Below, piece by piece: positions 33,584 to 42,015 of a DNA stretch of 64,000 nt. The notes beneath the pieces are model-generated. The model searched no databases and was not told where the DNA came from. It saw nothing but the letters and a program-made list of their open reading frames with translations. This stretch comes from Sphingobacteriales bacterium (GTDB taxonomy: Bacteria; Bacteroidota; Bacteroidia; Chitinophagales; Chitinophagaceae): assembly GCA_004144175.1 (NCBI GenBank), contig SEFT01000003.1, positions 62,001 to 126,000 on the forward strand. Direction: 5' to 3'. The stretch's first letter is position 1. Each line of letters starts with the position of its first letter. Both the position numbers and the translations under genes were made by a program.

Positions 33584-34673
33584 AATTGCTTTGGGAAATA
33601 AAACTAGTGGTTACAGGTTTGTCATAGAACTTACTGATAGCTTCAGCAGCTCTTTCAGCCTTACTCACAATAGCCGTGGACAGCTTCTTAAAGCTATCGA
33701 CCATTATATCTATACCATCACGGCCGGCCGTCATCTTCCACAATCCTTCTACTTGCCCGTCTACTAAAAATATTGGACGAAAGATGCCGTTGATAGAAAC
33801 GATCTTCCTGTTGTGTACATGTTGTAACGATGCTGTGCGATCTTTATAGCTGATCAGAAATTCATCGTAAGCAGGCATCAGATGTACCAATGACGACTGG
33901 CGAGGAGCAACATTAACATCCGGTGAAAAATAATAGGTTTCCTCGCCGATCGTTTCCGATTCCAGCGCAAACAAGATAGACTCCAGCCCATCCCTTGCCT
34001 CACCTACCGTCAACCCCGACCACCAGATGAAATCCTTCAGCGTAGCCGGGCCATGGCTGGTAAAATATCGTTCAGCCAGCATAGCCAGTGCTTCATCCTT
34101 TGGTATGGCTTTCTTCGCGGGCACACGGTCGGGCAGCAAGGCGTAGGTACGTTGACCGTCCTTCTTAGCGCCGCTGCATATCAGGCTATTTATCTCGGCC
34201 TCAGCCAGTATGTGCGACAAGCGGTTATCAGATGTACTGATGTTTGCATTCTGCAATAGTACCGCCAGTTCATCACGGGTCAGGTTATTACCGCCTTCCA
34301 ACGCTTTCGAAAATATCTGCTTGCTCTTGGTATAGATGTCGGCACTTAGCCCTAATATCTTATCCATCGACAAGAAGGCTGTACGTATACGCGGCCCTGT
34401 TAGCGCCATCATCCAATAGATATCATCCGCATGTACGTAGTGCCAGGTGGGGCGTAATACATGCGTGCGTAGAATAAGCCCTTTATCCAGCGCAGCCTCT
34501 ATACTCACATCCGTAGCGCCCGGCACTCTCAGCCCTACTGCCAGTTTCGACATATTATAGTCCTGCGCCTGCACCGCGCCCATATAAGCCACCAAATGCT
34601 CCGGCTTATTAAACTCCGGCGATATGATCTGCTGCCGTTGTAGCCGGATGCCTGCTATGTCGGTTAACTTCAT
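33561..34673 (-). CDS. AlkZ-like winged-helix (HTH_42) DNA glycosylase-family protein
   Basis: 370 residues, a three-winged-helix protein of the HTH_42/AlkZ group. MGAVQAQDY carries the Q35-x-Q37 motif that in AlkZ-type glycosylases serves as the catalytic pair (QxQ versus QxD in YcaQ). TWHYVHADDIYWMMALTGPRI is another strong family block. AlkZ removes bulky alkylated bases and crosslinks. Relatives often sit in gene clusters of natural products that damage DNA. Here it heads an operon with a Cys-His protein and a 2OG oxygenase. Confidence 0.82.
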   Translation of the reverse strand: MKLTDIAGIRLQRQQIISPEFNKPEHLVAYMGAVQAQDYNMSKLAVGLRVPGATDVSIEAALDKGLILRTHVLRPTWHYVHADDIYWMMALTGPRIRTAFLSMDKILGLSADIYTKSKQIFSKALEGGNNLTRDELAVLLQNANISTSDNRLSHILAEAEINSLICSGAKKDGQRTYALLPDRVPAKKAIPKDEALAMLAERYFTSHGPATLKDFIWWSGLTVGEARDGLESILFALESETIGEETYYFSPDVNVAPRQSSLVHLMPAYDEFLISYKDRTASLQHVHNRKIVSINGIFRPIFLVDGQVEGLWKMTAGRDGIDIMVDSFKKLSTAIVSKAERAAEAISKFYDKPVTTSFISQSNYDRSARI

Positions 34674-34865
34674 AATATTATAGTCTGTAGCAAGTTATAC
34701 ACTAGCCCCGAAACAAGCACAACGATCAAACACTATTTTTATAGTATGGACGCTCACATCATACTCCATAAGACAAGCGGGGCTTCACGATGTAGCTGCA
34801 TTACGAGTTATTATTGCAACGCTGAAGGCCAACTAAAAAAAATTACAAATACCGTTTTTTAACGG

Positions 34866-34896
34866 TTTTCTACCACAAACAGCCAGGGTATCTTTG
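34866..34896 (+). promoter_or_regulatory. Promoter without a downstream gene
   Basis: TTTT at 34866-34869, 19 bp, then an exact TATCTTTG -7 box at 34889-34896 on the plus strand. The next plus-strand gene is almost 4 kb away, but a strong terminator ends at 34993, which defines a transcript of about 90 nt. A small hairpin (accgtt/aacggt, 34851-34866) lies just before. Confidence 0.45.
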
Positions 34897-34902
34897 TACT
34901 AT

Positions 34903-34993
34903 ACTTATAAGCAACACACCAGACTCATACCTCACTCACTCACACACACTCAAAAAAGAATAAAGCTCCGATGTACGGAGCTTTATTCTTTTT
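34903..34993 (+). ncRNA. Candidate small RNA
   Basis: A stretch of about 90 nt framed by a -7 box (ending 34896) and an 18-bp terminator hairpin (34953-34993). The middle is an unstructured C/A/T-rich run with repeated CTCACT and CACA motifs, as seen in antisense-type seed regions. No open reading frame of useful length lies inside. Predicted from punctuation only; the start is estimated from the usual spacing after the -7 box. Confidence 0.35.
34953..34993. terminator. Bidirectional terminator between candidate sRNA and T9SS gene
   Basis: Perfect 18-bp stem (34953-34970 with 34976-34993) around loop atgta, A run on the left and T run on the right. It lies 26 bp past the stop of the minus-strand T9SS gene and can also end a plus-strand transcript. 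Confidence 0.9.
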
Positions 34994-35018
34994 GCTACAT
35001 AACCCTATACGCATCTAT

Positions 35019-35963
35019 CTAGCGTCCGCCTATCAGTACTTTCTTATTTATAAAGCCGTGTTGGCTTGCTATGCGCACGATGTAAACCCCGGCAGGCATA
35101 TGCGAAAGCGGAATAACATTATGCGCCGCATGCAATGTGTTTCTGTAAACTATTCTCCCGTCTGTGGAGGATATTGAAATCTGCTGATCTCTATTACCTG
35201 ACTGTGATACCACATGCACATCCCAACCTGTAGCATATACGTCAAAGCTTTTTAGAGGGGGTATTTTCAGGATATGAGTAGCGTCAGGACAGCGCTTAAA
35301 GTATTGGAATGGTATACTAAAACCATTGCCATCGTAGAATGTATGAAAGTATTGGCCGTTGCGCGTATTGAGGCTGAAAAACGGTTGTTCGCCGGGCGTG
35401 AGGAAACCTTTGATTTTAAAGTTGTATGAGCCAGGCGTAAGGCAGATAGAATCAAGATCACTTGGCACACCAACAGACAGGGCAAGTTGTCCGGATGCCA
35501 CTACGTCTCTATCATTTCTTTCGAGCGTCCAGTCGAGCGTACCGGTAACGGACGTGGGTCCATAGTAACCTATGGTCGGGTATACCATCTGGCAGGTATC
35601 AGGACATAGCGAAAATTCTCTTTCAAATACGCAGGTGCCGGCATTGCTGCGGTCGAGCAAGAGGTAACCATGAAAATTGTTTTGTATGGCGTTTACCTGC
35701 TTAATATTCAGCATATGCGATGACTCCCCCATCATTCCGTATCTCATTAGGCGCTCTTGAGCAACAGTAGCGCCGGGCGTCATTATCGTGAATATCGGAT
35801 AGCTGACAAATGTATTGCTGTAGTTGTTGGCCTGCACAATTATTACTGAGTCCTCGAATGGATCGTACATCACCTTGTTAATGGCGATGGAATCGCATAC
35901 ATCCTGCGCCACGGCGGGTAGTCCGCCAAGTACAAACAACAACAGGTAAAACAGTTTTTTCAT
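35019..35963 (-). CDS. T9SS type A sorting-domain protein
   Basis: 314 residues. Signal peptide MKKLFYLLLFVLGGLPAVAQ; an all-beta middle with several cysteines (VFEREFSLCPDTCQMVYP) and no recognised enzyme domain; the C-terminal sorting domain (about 245-314) contains QISISSTDGRIVYRN, then MPAGVYIVRI and NKKVLIGGR. Expected to be released or anchored at the cell surface through T9SS. Function unknown. A strong terminator follows. Confidence 0.82.
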   Translation of the reverse strand: MKKLFYLLLFVLGGLPAVAQDVCDSIAINKVMYDPFEDSVIIVQANNYSNTFVSYPIFTIMTPGATVAQERLMRYGMMGESSHMLNIKQVNAIQNNFHGYLLLDRSNAGTCVFEREFSLCPDTCQMVYPTIGYYGPTSVTGTLDWTLERNDRDVVASGQLALSVGVPSDLDSICLTPGSYNFKIKGFLTPGEQPFFSLNTRNGQYFHTFYDGNGFSIPFQYFKRCPDATHILKIPPLKSFDVYATGWDVHVVSQSGNRDQQISISSTDGRIVYRNTLHAAHNVIPLSHMPAGVYIVRIASQHGFINKKVLIGGR

Positions 35964-36074
35964 AGCCGATCGCTCTTAACAGATAAGACATCTTATCCAC
36001 CACGTGAAGTTAGGTTGTACTAACTCCCGGGAGTTATGAAAAACGTATCCAGAATTATGAATTTGCCAATAGCG

Positions 36075-37061
36075 CTACCTTTTCTCTATAAAATCCCTGG
36101 CTGCCGACTTGCCATTCTCATATAGCAGCTTCTTATCAGCGGCTGCTATCCTCCTCACCCGTGGACTGATATTGCCCGTGCTGATGTAAATGGTTCGCGC
36201 GCGTTCACCAGCTGTCAAGGGGTTCAGTTGCTCAATAGCAATATTGTACAACGCTGCTATGTATGCCTTTGTATTGTTTATATGGTATGGAGCCAACCCT
36301 TTTGCAGTATGCGCATATGCTATTTGCTCGGGCCTTTCCAGCTTAAAACCCAATGTTTGCGCATTGATCGATCCTGAGTCGAACAACGTAAGCGGATAGT
36401 TGGCAACCAACCCACCATCCACCATCACCATGTACGATCCTGCTTTGTCCTGCTGCTTGTATGTGTTACCTGCACTGTCAACAAACACAGCGCCAAAGTA
36501 GAGTGGGATAGAAATACTGATGCGTATTGCTGTTTTTACAGGCATGTCCGGATAAGACAAATAGCTTAGCACTTCGCGCCGTTGCAGCGACAGGTTTGCG
36601 GCAAGTGTGTACAGGTCTCTATATTTCGTATTCGTTTCTGCTAACTGGTGCAGCTGTTTTAAAGTAAGATTGACATTGCCTGTCTTAGCCTCAATAAGCT
36701 TGCCCATCCAGCGCTCCAGCTTTTCACCCTTATACCAGCCGTAGTTTTTGGTCATCCGCTTTACTCCGCCAATAAAGAACCACTGCCCATCGTTGAATTG
36801 CTGAATCTCCAGTTCTTCCATAATAAGCGCCATCTCGTCGGCAGTATAGCCTACAGCCAGCAAGCCGGCGGTGATAGCCCCCACGGAAGTGCCACAGGCC
36901 ACCTTTACATCGCCAAGGACATGTTGCTCTTCAAGCGCCTTAACAGCACCTGCGTAGGCAATACCTCTTATACCACCGCCTTCGAAAACAAGATTGTGGT
37001 ACTGGCCGCTGGCAGACAGAGAAACAAAAAGCGATAGGACACAAATCAATCTCATCAACAT
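36075..37061 (-). CDS. Patatin-like phospholipase
   Basis: 328 residues. Signal peptide (MLMRLICVLSLFVSLSASG; MRL two codons later is an alternative start). Patatin core: oxyanion loop GGGIRG (28-33), nucleophile S59 in GTSVG and catalytic Asp in MVDGGLVANYP. Family members are serine-aspartate acyl hydrolases acting on membrane lipids. Exported, so it probably acts on lipids in the periplasm or outside. The DUF885 gene stop/start spacing (3 bp) indicates an operon. Confidence 0.92.
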   Translation of the reverse strand: MLMRLICVLSLFVSLSASGQYHNLVFEGGGIRGIAYAGAVKALEEQHVLGDVKVACGTSVGAITAGLLAVGYTADEMALIMEELEIQQFNDGQWFFIGGVKRMTKNYGWYKGEKLERWMGKLIEAKTGNVNLTLKQLHQLAETNTKYRDLYTLAANLSLQRREVLSYLSYPDMPVKTAIRISISIPLYFGAVFVDSAGNTYKQQDKAGSYMVMVDGGLVANYPLTLFDSGSINAQTLGFKLERPEQIAYAHTAKGLAPYHINNTKAYIAALYNIAIEQLNPLTAGERARTIYISTGNISPRVRRIAAADKKLLYENGKSAARDFIEKR

Positions 37062-37064
37062 CCG

Positions 37065-38834
37065 TTATCTCTTTCCCCTTGACAACACCATGCGCTCTAT
37101 GTAACGAACGGGCACGCTGCCATGGCTCAGGAATTGCTCATGAAACTTTTTAAGATCGAAGCTTTCGCCTTTCTCCTTTTTTACCTTCTCCCGCAGGTCA
37201 TATATCTCCATAAAGCCGTTAAAGTAAGACGTAAGCTGCACCTGTGTAAGGGTTGCCCTTCGCCATTTACCTTCGGCTTCAGCCTGCTGCTGAAAACACT
37301 CCCGTGTCAGGAATTTGAGCGCATCTTCTTTGCTCATATTATTCAGGTGTACGCTATAGTCCAGTATGGTATTACCGGTGCTGCGCAGGTTCCATTTATA
37401 ATACATCAGCCACATTTCCGGGTTGTTGTTGCCGTAACCATTTTCCAGCATCATCAGCTCGGTGTACACCGCCCAGCCTTCTACCATAGCACCGTTACCA
37501 AATATCGACTTTATCAGGCTAGGCGACTGATTGCTATATACCAGCTGCGTATAATGCCCCGGTATAGCTTCATGTATGTTCAGTATCTGTAGTGTGTAGT
37601 TATTATACTCGCGCAAATAGCTCTCTGCACGATCTGCTTCCCAGCCCGACAGGCTGCCGACGTTGTAATATGTATTACCACCTTTGTCGTAAGGGCCGGG
37701 CGCACTGATAGATGCACCTGCAACACCTGCCATATAATCGGGTTCGCGACGCACTACCAAAGGCTTGGATGGGTCAAGATAGATGAGGTTCTTTTTCTTA
37801 ACAAACGCTATAAGTTCGGGTATCTGCTTTTCAATAGCTGCCTGGAACGAGTCTGGCGTCGTATGGTTCAGCGATATTTTATCGATCACCTGGCGTATCA
37901 TTTCCAGACTGTCATTGGGCTTGGGTGCATTGCCCATGTACTTCGGCCATAGCTGGCGGCTCAGGTCAGTCATCAAGCCGTGCAACTCCTGCTTGCGTCC
38001 AACTGCCTTTTGGTATAGCTGATCGATGTTGTAGCCGGACTGTATATCGAATTCAAATTTTTGCTCGTACAGCTCGCGCTCCAGCCTGAAGCTTTTGGGT
38101 TCCGGGTTCTTCAGCTCCTGCAGCCATTTGGCATAGCTTTTAATAGCAGTTACCGCGCGTTCCGAGAGCGCTGTCATTTGCTTCTTGTCATCGGAGCTCA
38201 GTCCCGATTTATTCACCGCTTCTACCAGGTCTTTTTCAAATATCGACACACTACCAAGATTCTGATCTATGGCCAGTTGTGTATGCTCGGTAGTAGGGTT
38301 ACGGATGCTGATCTTCGCCGCTTCATAATAGGCGGGTATCTTGGTAAGCTGACTCTTGATACTCATCAGCCTTTTGTCAAGCGGCGCATAATTACCGTTT
38401 AATATCTCTGCTATGCGTTCGCCTACATTATATTGCGCCGGGTTCCATTCATGGCTTTTATATTTTTCATGATTCCACTCTATTTGTCTTAGCTGATTGC
38501 TGATAAGTATGCCGTCTATGGCATTGTCAAAGCCAAGTCTTGTACGCACGAACGACTGTACCGAGTCGAGGTACCTCTTCGCAAAAACTATCTCCGTATT
38601 TCGCTGCGCCGGTGTTGGAAGAATCAGCAGATCATCATACTTATGATAGCCTGCGCTACCTGCCCATCCGGGATATAGCTTCCAGAGCTGCTCCACAAAA
38701 CGCCCTTTAAATGCTTCGAAGGCTTTATCGCCGGCACCGGGAGCAGGAGCAGGCGCTGGAGCCTGCGCGCGGGTATTTGACTGCGCTAAAAGTAAGAAAG
38801 TACAAACAGCAGTAACCGAAACAAAAAATCGCAT
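37065..38834 (-). CDS. DUF885 metallopeptidase-like protein
   Basis: 589 residues, exported by a signal peptide that is followed by an APAPAPAPG spacer. The DUF885 catalytic motif is HEAIPGHYTQL (HExxxGH), with the downstream EGWAVYTELMMLENG glutamate; together a zinc site. Members are dipeptidase or carboxypeptidase-like; the substrate is unknown. It starts the operon whose next gene is the patatin, only 3 bp downstream. Confidence 0.92.
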   Translation of the reverse strand: MRFFVSVTAVCTFLLLAQSNTRAQAPAPAPAPGAGDKAFEAFKGRFVEQLWKLYPGWAGSAGYHKYDDLLILPTPAQRNTEIVFAKRYLDSVQSFVRTRLGFDNAIDGILISNQLRQIEWNHEKYKSHEWNPAQYNVGERIAEILNGNYAPLDKRLMSIKSQLTKIPAYYEAAKISIRNPTTEHTQLAIDQNLGSVSIFEKDLVEAVNKSGLSSDDKKQMTALSERAVTAIKSYAKWLQELKNPEPKSFRLERELYEQKFEFDIQSGYNIDQLYQKAVGRKQELHGLMTDLSRQLWPKYMGNAPKPNDSLEMIRQVIDKISLNHTTPDSFQAAIEKQIPELIAFVKKKNLIYLDPSKPLVVRREPDYMAGVAGASISAPGPYDKGGNTYYNVGSLSGWEADRAESYLREYNNYTLQILNIHEAIPGHYTQLVYSNQSPSLIKSIFGNGAMVEGWAVYTELMMLENGYGNNNPEMWLMYYKWNLRSTGNTILDYSVHLNNMSKEDALKFLTRECFQQQAEAEGKWRRATLTQVQLTSYFNGFMEIYDLREKVKKEKGESFDLKKFHEQFLSHGSVPVRYIERMVLSRGKR

Positions 38835-38937
38835 ACGTGGTTGAAAATATCTCGCTAATATAGGCTTTAGCCGTTTAAATATGGTGAAACCCCAATAGGA
38901 CTTATCTTTATCAGCAGCAGGAAAGCAGTGCGTTATA

Positions 38938-39906
38938 ATGAGTTTACTAACAGTATCAGACAGCAGTGTTGTTCAGCAGGGATTTGAGTTGAGAAATATC
39001 AGCTTTACCCAGCAGCCCAGGCAGAAAATCGCCATCACAGGCGAGACAGGCTCGGGCAAAAGTACGTTGATGAAAACCATTGCAGGTCTGATACAACCTA
39101 CGTCGGGAAGTATCCTTTTTAACGGCAAAGCAGTGACAGGCCCCGATTACAACCTGATACCCGGCCACCCCGGCATTGCTTACCTGTCACAGCGGTTCGA
39201 GCTACGCAACCACTATCGCATGGAAGAATTGATGGAGTATGCCAATAAACTAACGGAGGAAGATGCCAGGGAGATATTTGCACTGTGCCGCATAGAACAC
39301 CTGTTGAAACGAAAAACAGATGGGCTATCGGGCGGTGAGCAACAGCGGTTGGCATTGGCAAGGCTGTTACTAGGCGCACCTAAGCTGCTATTGCTCGACG
39401 AGCCATTCTCCAACCTCGACCCGATACATAAAAGCATCCTGAAAAGTGTTGTAGAGGACATTGGCGCCAGGCTGGGCATCAGCTGCATAATGACATCGCA
39501 CGATCCGATGGACACCCTACCCTGGGCCGATGAGATATTGGTAATGCGAAATGGCAGGCTGGTGCAGCAAGGAATGCCGCAGCAAGTTTACTATAACCCA
39601 AAAGATGAATACGTGGCAGGATTGTTCGGACCCTACAACCACATCGACCACGATATTATGGCAAAGCTTGCTATTGATAGTGCGATTGCCAAGAGCCATT
39701 CTATACAGTACATCCGGCCCGAGCAATTTATACTTACGAAGAAAGACAATGGCGATGGCCTTATAACCAACCTGTCATTTCATGGCGCGTACACAGATGT
39801 GGTGGTGACGGTTGATGACCGACAGCTGATAGCCCGCACTATGGATAATACGTTTACAAAAGGAGACCGGGTTAATATATCATTACGGCAGAAGCAATTA
39901 TATTAA
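38938..39906 (+). CDS. ABC transporter ATP-binding protein
   Basis: 322 residues. Walker A GETGSGKST (35-43), signature LSGGEQQ (130-136), Walker B LLLLDEP (149-155), H-loop SHD (about 186). The C-terminal 110 residues form a TOBE-like domain, typical of ATPases for polyamine, iron, molybdate or sulfate import. No permease or solute-binding gene is adjacent, so it is an orphan here. TATCTTTA at 38903-38910 may be its -7 box. Confidence 0.9.
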   Translation: MSLLTVSDSSVVQQGFELRNISFTQQPRQKIAITGETGSGKSTLMKTIAGLIQPTSGSILFNGKAVTGPDYNLIPGHPGIAYLSQRFELRNHYRMEELMEYANKLTEEDAREIFALCRIEHLLKRKTDGLSGGEQQRLALARLLLGAPKLLLLDEPFSNLDPIHKSILKSVVEDIGARLGISCIMTSHDPMDTLPWADEILVMRNGRLVQQGMPQQVYYNPKDEYVAGLFGPYNHIDHDIMAKLAIDSAIAKSHSIQYIRPEQFILTKKDNGDGLITNLSFHGAYTDVVVTVDDRQLIARTMDNTFTKGDRVNISLRQKQLY

Positions 39907-39960
39907 AAATTATGCTGGTCTGATAATTGCAGTGATACTATTACAAAATGGATTTGTGAT

Positions 39961-40197
39961 ATGGCAGAGAGAGATCAAAACAACCGGACAGACAGGCAAA
40001 CGCAGGGCAATGACGACCAGGCAAACTACAACCCCACCGCCCGCAATTTCGACCATTTAGATGTATCGGGCTCGCCCGACGAAAACCCGGCCAACAGTAA
40101 GGCTTCAGATACACAGTCGGACGAGCGTGGTGAAAACACAAAGCAAAATACCAGTGCTTCGTTGGATGAGCGCAGGCAATACGCAAAGAACCGGTAA
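39961..40197 (+). CDS. Small hydrophilic hypothetical protein
   Basis: 78 residues, almost all polar or charged (Asn, Asp, Gln, Arg, Glu, Ser), with no hydrophobic core; probably disordered. No family recognised. It is 54 bp after the ABC ATPase and ends before a strong terminator. Small stress-type or spore-like hydrophilic proteins of Bacteroidota are often of this kind, but no role is claimed. Confidence 0.55.
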   Translation: MAERDQNNRTDRQTQGNDDQANYNPTARNFDHLDVSGSPDENPANSKASDTQSDERGENTKQNTSASLDERRQYAKNR

Positions 40198-40220
40198 GCA
40201 AGATGCAAAATGCATTATGT

Positions 40221-40248
40221 AAAAGGTTGGCACTGATGCCAACCTTTT
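40221..40248. terminator. Bidirectional terminator between the small protein and rhomboid genes
   Basis: Perfect 12-bp stem aaaaggttggca / tgccaacctttt with loop ctga. Lies 23 bp past the plus-strand stop and 40 bp past the rhomboid stop. Confidence 0.88.
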
Positions 40249-40288
40249 CTATTTCGTACAGTTATGTCAAGCAGATAATCTGACCATA

Positions 40289-41059
40289 TTAGGCACGGCC
40301 AAAGAGTCCACCCCATTTCTTTTTCTGTGGCGGGCGGTTGGCAAATTTCTTTACCAGGAACAGCCCGAAGATAAACCCGCCTATATGCGCTGCATAGGCC
40401 ACACCGCCGGCCTCTTCGCCGCCCAGCGTACCCAATCCGTTCATTACCTGGAACAGGAACCAAAGACCAACAACGATAAACGCCGGAAGCGTAAAAATAA
40501 ACAGCAGCATCCATACCCGTACACCCCTGCGCGGGTGCAGCAGGATGTATCCCCCCAGCACTGCCGATATAGCACCCGAAGCGCCCAGTGAAGGAATTAA
40601 CAGGCTTTGCCCGAATAACAGAGTAGTGAACACATGACTAAGGCTGGCCAGTATACCGCAGAGTATATAGAACATCAGGTACTTGACATGCCCCATAGAG
40701 TCTTCCAGGTTGTCGCCGAATATCCAGAGGTACAGCATATTGCCCGCAAGGTGCGCAATACCCCCGTGCATGAACATGGAAGTAATAAGCGTGATAAATA
40801 CGGAATAAGGCGTGGGCTGCAGGCCGGGCAACTCAAATGATTTACCCGTTACCGGGTCTTCCATCATCTGCGGTGGCGTCACAATGTCTTTGCCGGTAAG
40901 TATCTCGCCCGGTACGGTAGCATAGGCAAAGGTGAAGGACAGGTCATTGCCAAACCGTTGCCAATAGATGAATACAAAAATGTTGATGGCAATGAGCAGG
41001 TAGTTTACAATGGGGGTGATGCGTCGGTCGCGGTTATCGTCTCCTATGGGAAGCAGCAT
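40289..41059 (-). CDS. Rhomboid-family intramembrane serine protease
   Basis: 256 residues with six membrane segments. The catalytic dyad is S161 in GASGA and H225 in AAHIGG; the oxyanion motif HLAGNMLYLWIFG at 103-115 carries N107. Rhomboids cut transmembrane segments of other proteins. A long loop 40-85 lies between helices 1 and 2. It lies 45 bp downstream of the K+ channel gene on the same strand, so the two are probably coexpressed. Confidence 0.94.
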   Translation of the reverse strand: MLLPIGDDNRDRRITPIVNYLLIAINIFVFIYWQRFGNDLSFTFAYATVPGEILTGKDIVTPPQMMEDPVTGKSFELPGLQPTPYSVFITLITSMFMHGGIAHLAGNMLYLWIFGDNLEDSMGHVKYLMFYILCGILASLSHVFTTLLFGQSLLIPSLGASGAISAVLGGYILLHPRRGVRVWMLLFIFTLPAFIVVGLWFLFQVMNGLGTLGGEEAGGVAYAAHIGGFIFGLFLVKKFANRPPQKKKWGGLFGRA

Positions 41060-41104
41060 TTCTTTTTTAAGGTTTTATACAAATCTTATTCCCGCTGTTC
41101 CCTG

Positions 41105-41851
41105 CTATAAATTCTTGGCATCGTCCTGTGCCGCCTCTGCCTGGGCAATTGCCTCGCATTTTTCCTCCTCGGCCTTCTGTTCTTTTTGTTCCGTCACTAC
41201 AAACCACGACGCCACATAGGCGGTAAACGTGCCAAACAGCCCTACACCTGCGGTCATCAGCACAGCTGCTATCAGCCGCCCTTCGGTGGTCACGGGGTAT
41301 TTGTCTCCATAGCCTACTGTGGTAATGGTAACATAGGCCCACCAGAGCGCATCTTCGGCAGTCTTAATATTACCATCGTGCGTGCGCTCTACCTGTAATA
41401 TAGCTATCGACGAGAAGATGATGAGCATGATGGCAAAGATGGCCGCCGAGGTAAACGCACCTTTAGCCTTATTCTCGAACAGGTGCATCACCAGGTAATG
41501 TGTGATGCGGAAGGCGCGCAGTATACGTAGTACCCTTAGTATCCGATACAACCGCCCGAACCTCAGGAAATCTACCGCCGGTATGCTCGATAGCAGATCT
41601 ATCCAGCCCCAGCGCATGAACTTTAGCTTATCGGGTGCACGGAAGAAGCGCACCAAAAAATCGATCAGGAAAACAACGCAGATGGCAGTATCTATATAAT
41701 GCAGCAGCACATGGGTTTCGTGCGGCAGCTTAAACAGGGTATCGGCCAGCATGGCGCCTAGCAGGTACACAGACAATACCAGTATCACGAGGTCGAGCAG
41801 GGGCAGATGTTCATCATCGTTTTCCCAATGCCTCAAGTTTGCGCCCTTCAT
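41105..41851 (-). CDS. Voltage-gated-type K+ channel
   Basis: 248 residues with a six-helix channel layout. The selectivity filter is TVGYGD (178-183). An S4-like helix with spaced arginines (RFGRLYRILRVLRILRAFRITHYL, 97-120) makes a Kv-like voltage sensor likely. C-terminal cytoplasmic tail with a Glu/Lys coiled region. K+ flux across the inner membrane. It heads the pair with the rhomboid gene. Confidence 0.92.
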   Translation of the reverse strand: MKGANLRHWENDDEHLPLLDLVILVLSVYLLGAMLADTLFKLPHETHVLLHYIDTAICVVFLIDFLVRFFRAPDKLKFMRWGWIDLLSSIPAVDFLRFGRLYRILRVLRILRAFRITHYLVMHLFENKAKGAFTSAAIFAIMLIIFSSIAILQVERTHDGNIKTAEDALWWAYVTITTVGYGDKYPVTTEGRLIAAVLMTAGVGLFGTFTAYVASWFVVTEQKEQKAEEEKCEAIAQAEAAQDDAKNL

Positions 41852-42015
41852 AGTATGGTTGTCTTACGGCGGGCAAATTACGAAACATACCGAAAACTGT
41901 TATGGAGCGTGGCAAATAATACGCTTTCATTAAACTTTTAACTGGCTGGCTGCTAGGCTATGAACTATTAAGGTTTACGCTTATATTTATCACGTTTCAA
42001 AAAAATCCTTCAACT

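Noticed and set aside
32246-34673. A complete natural-product gene cluster
   Set aside because: No synthase, synthetase or export gene in or next to the operon; only the AlkZ resemblance suggests it.
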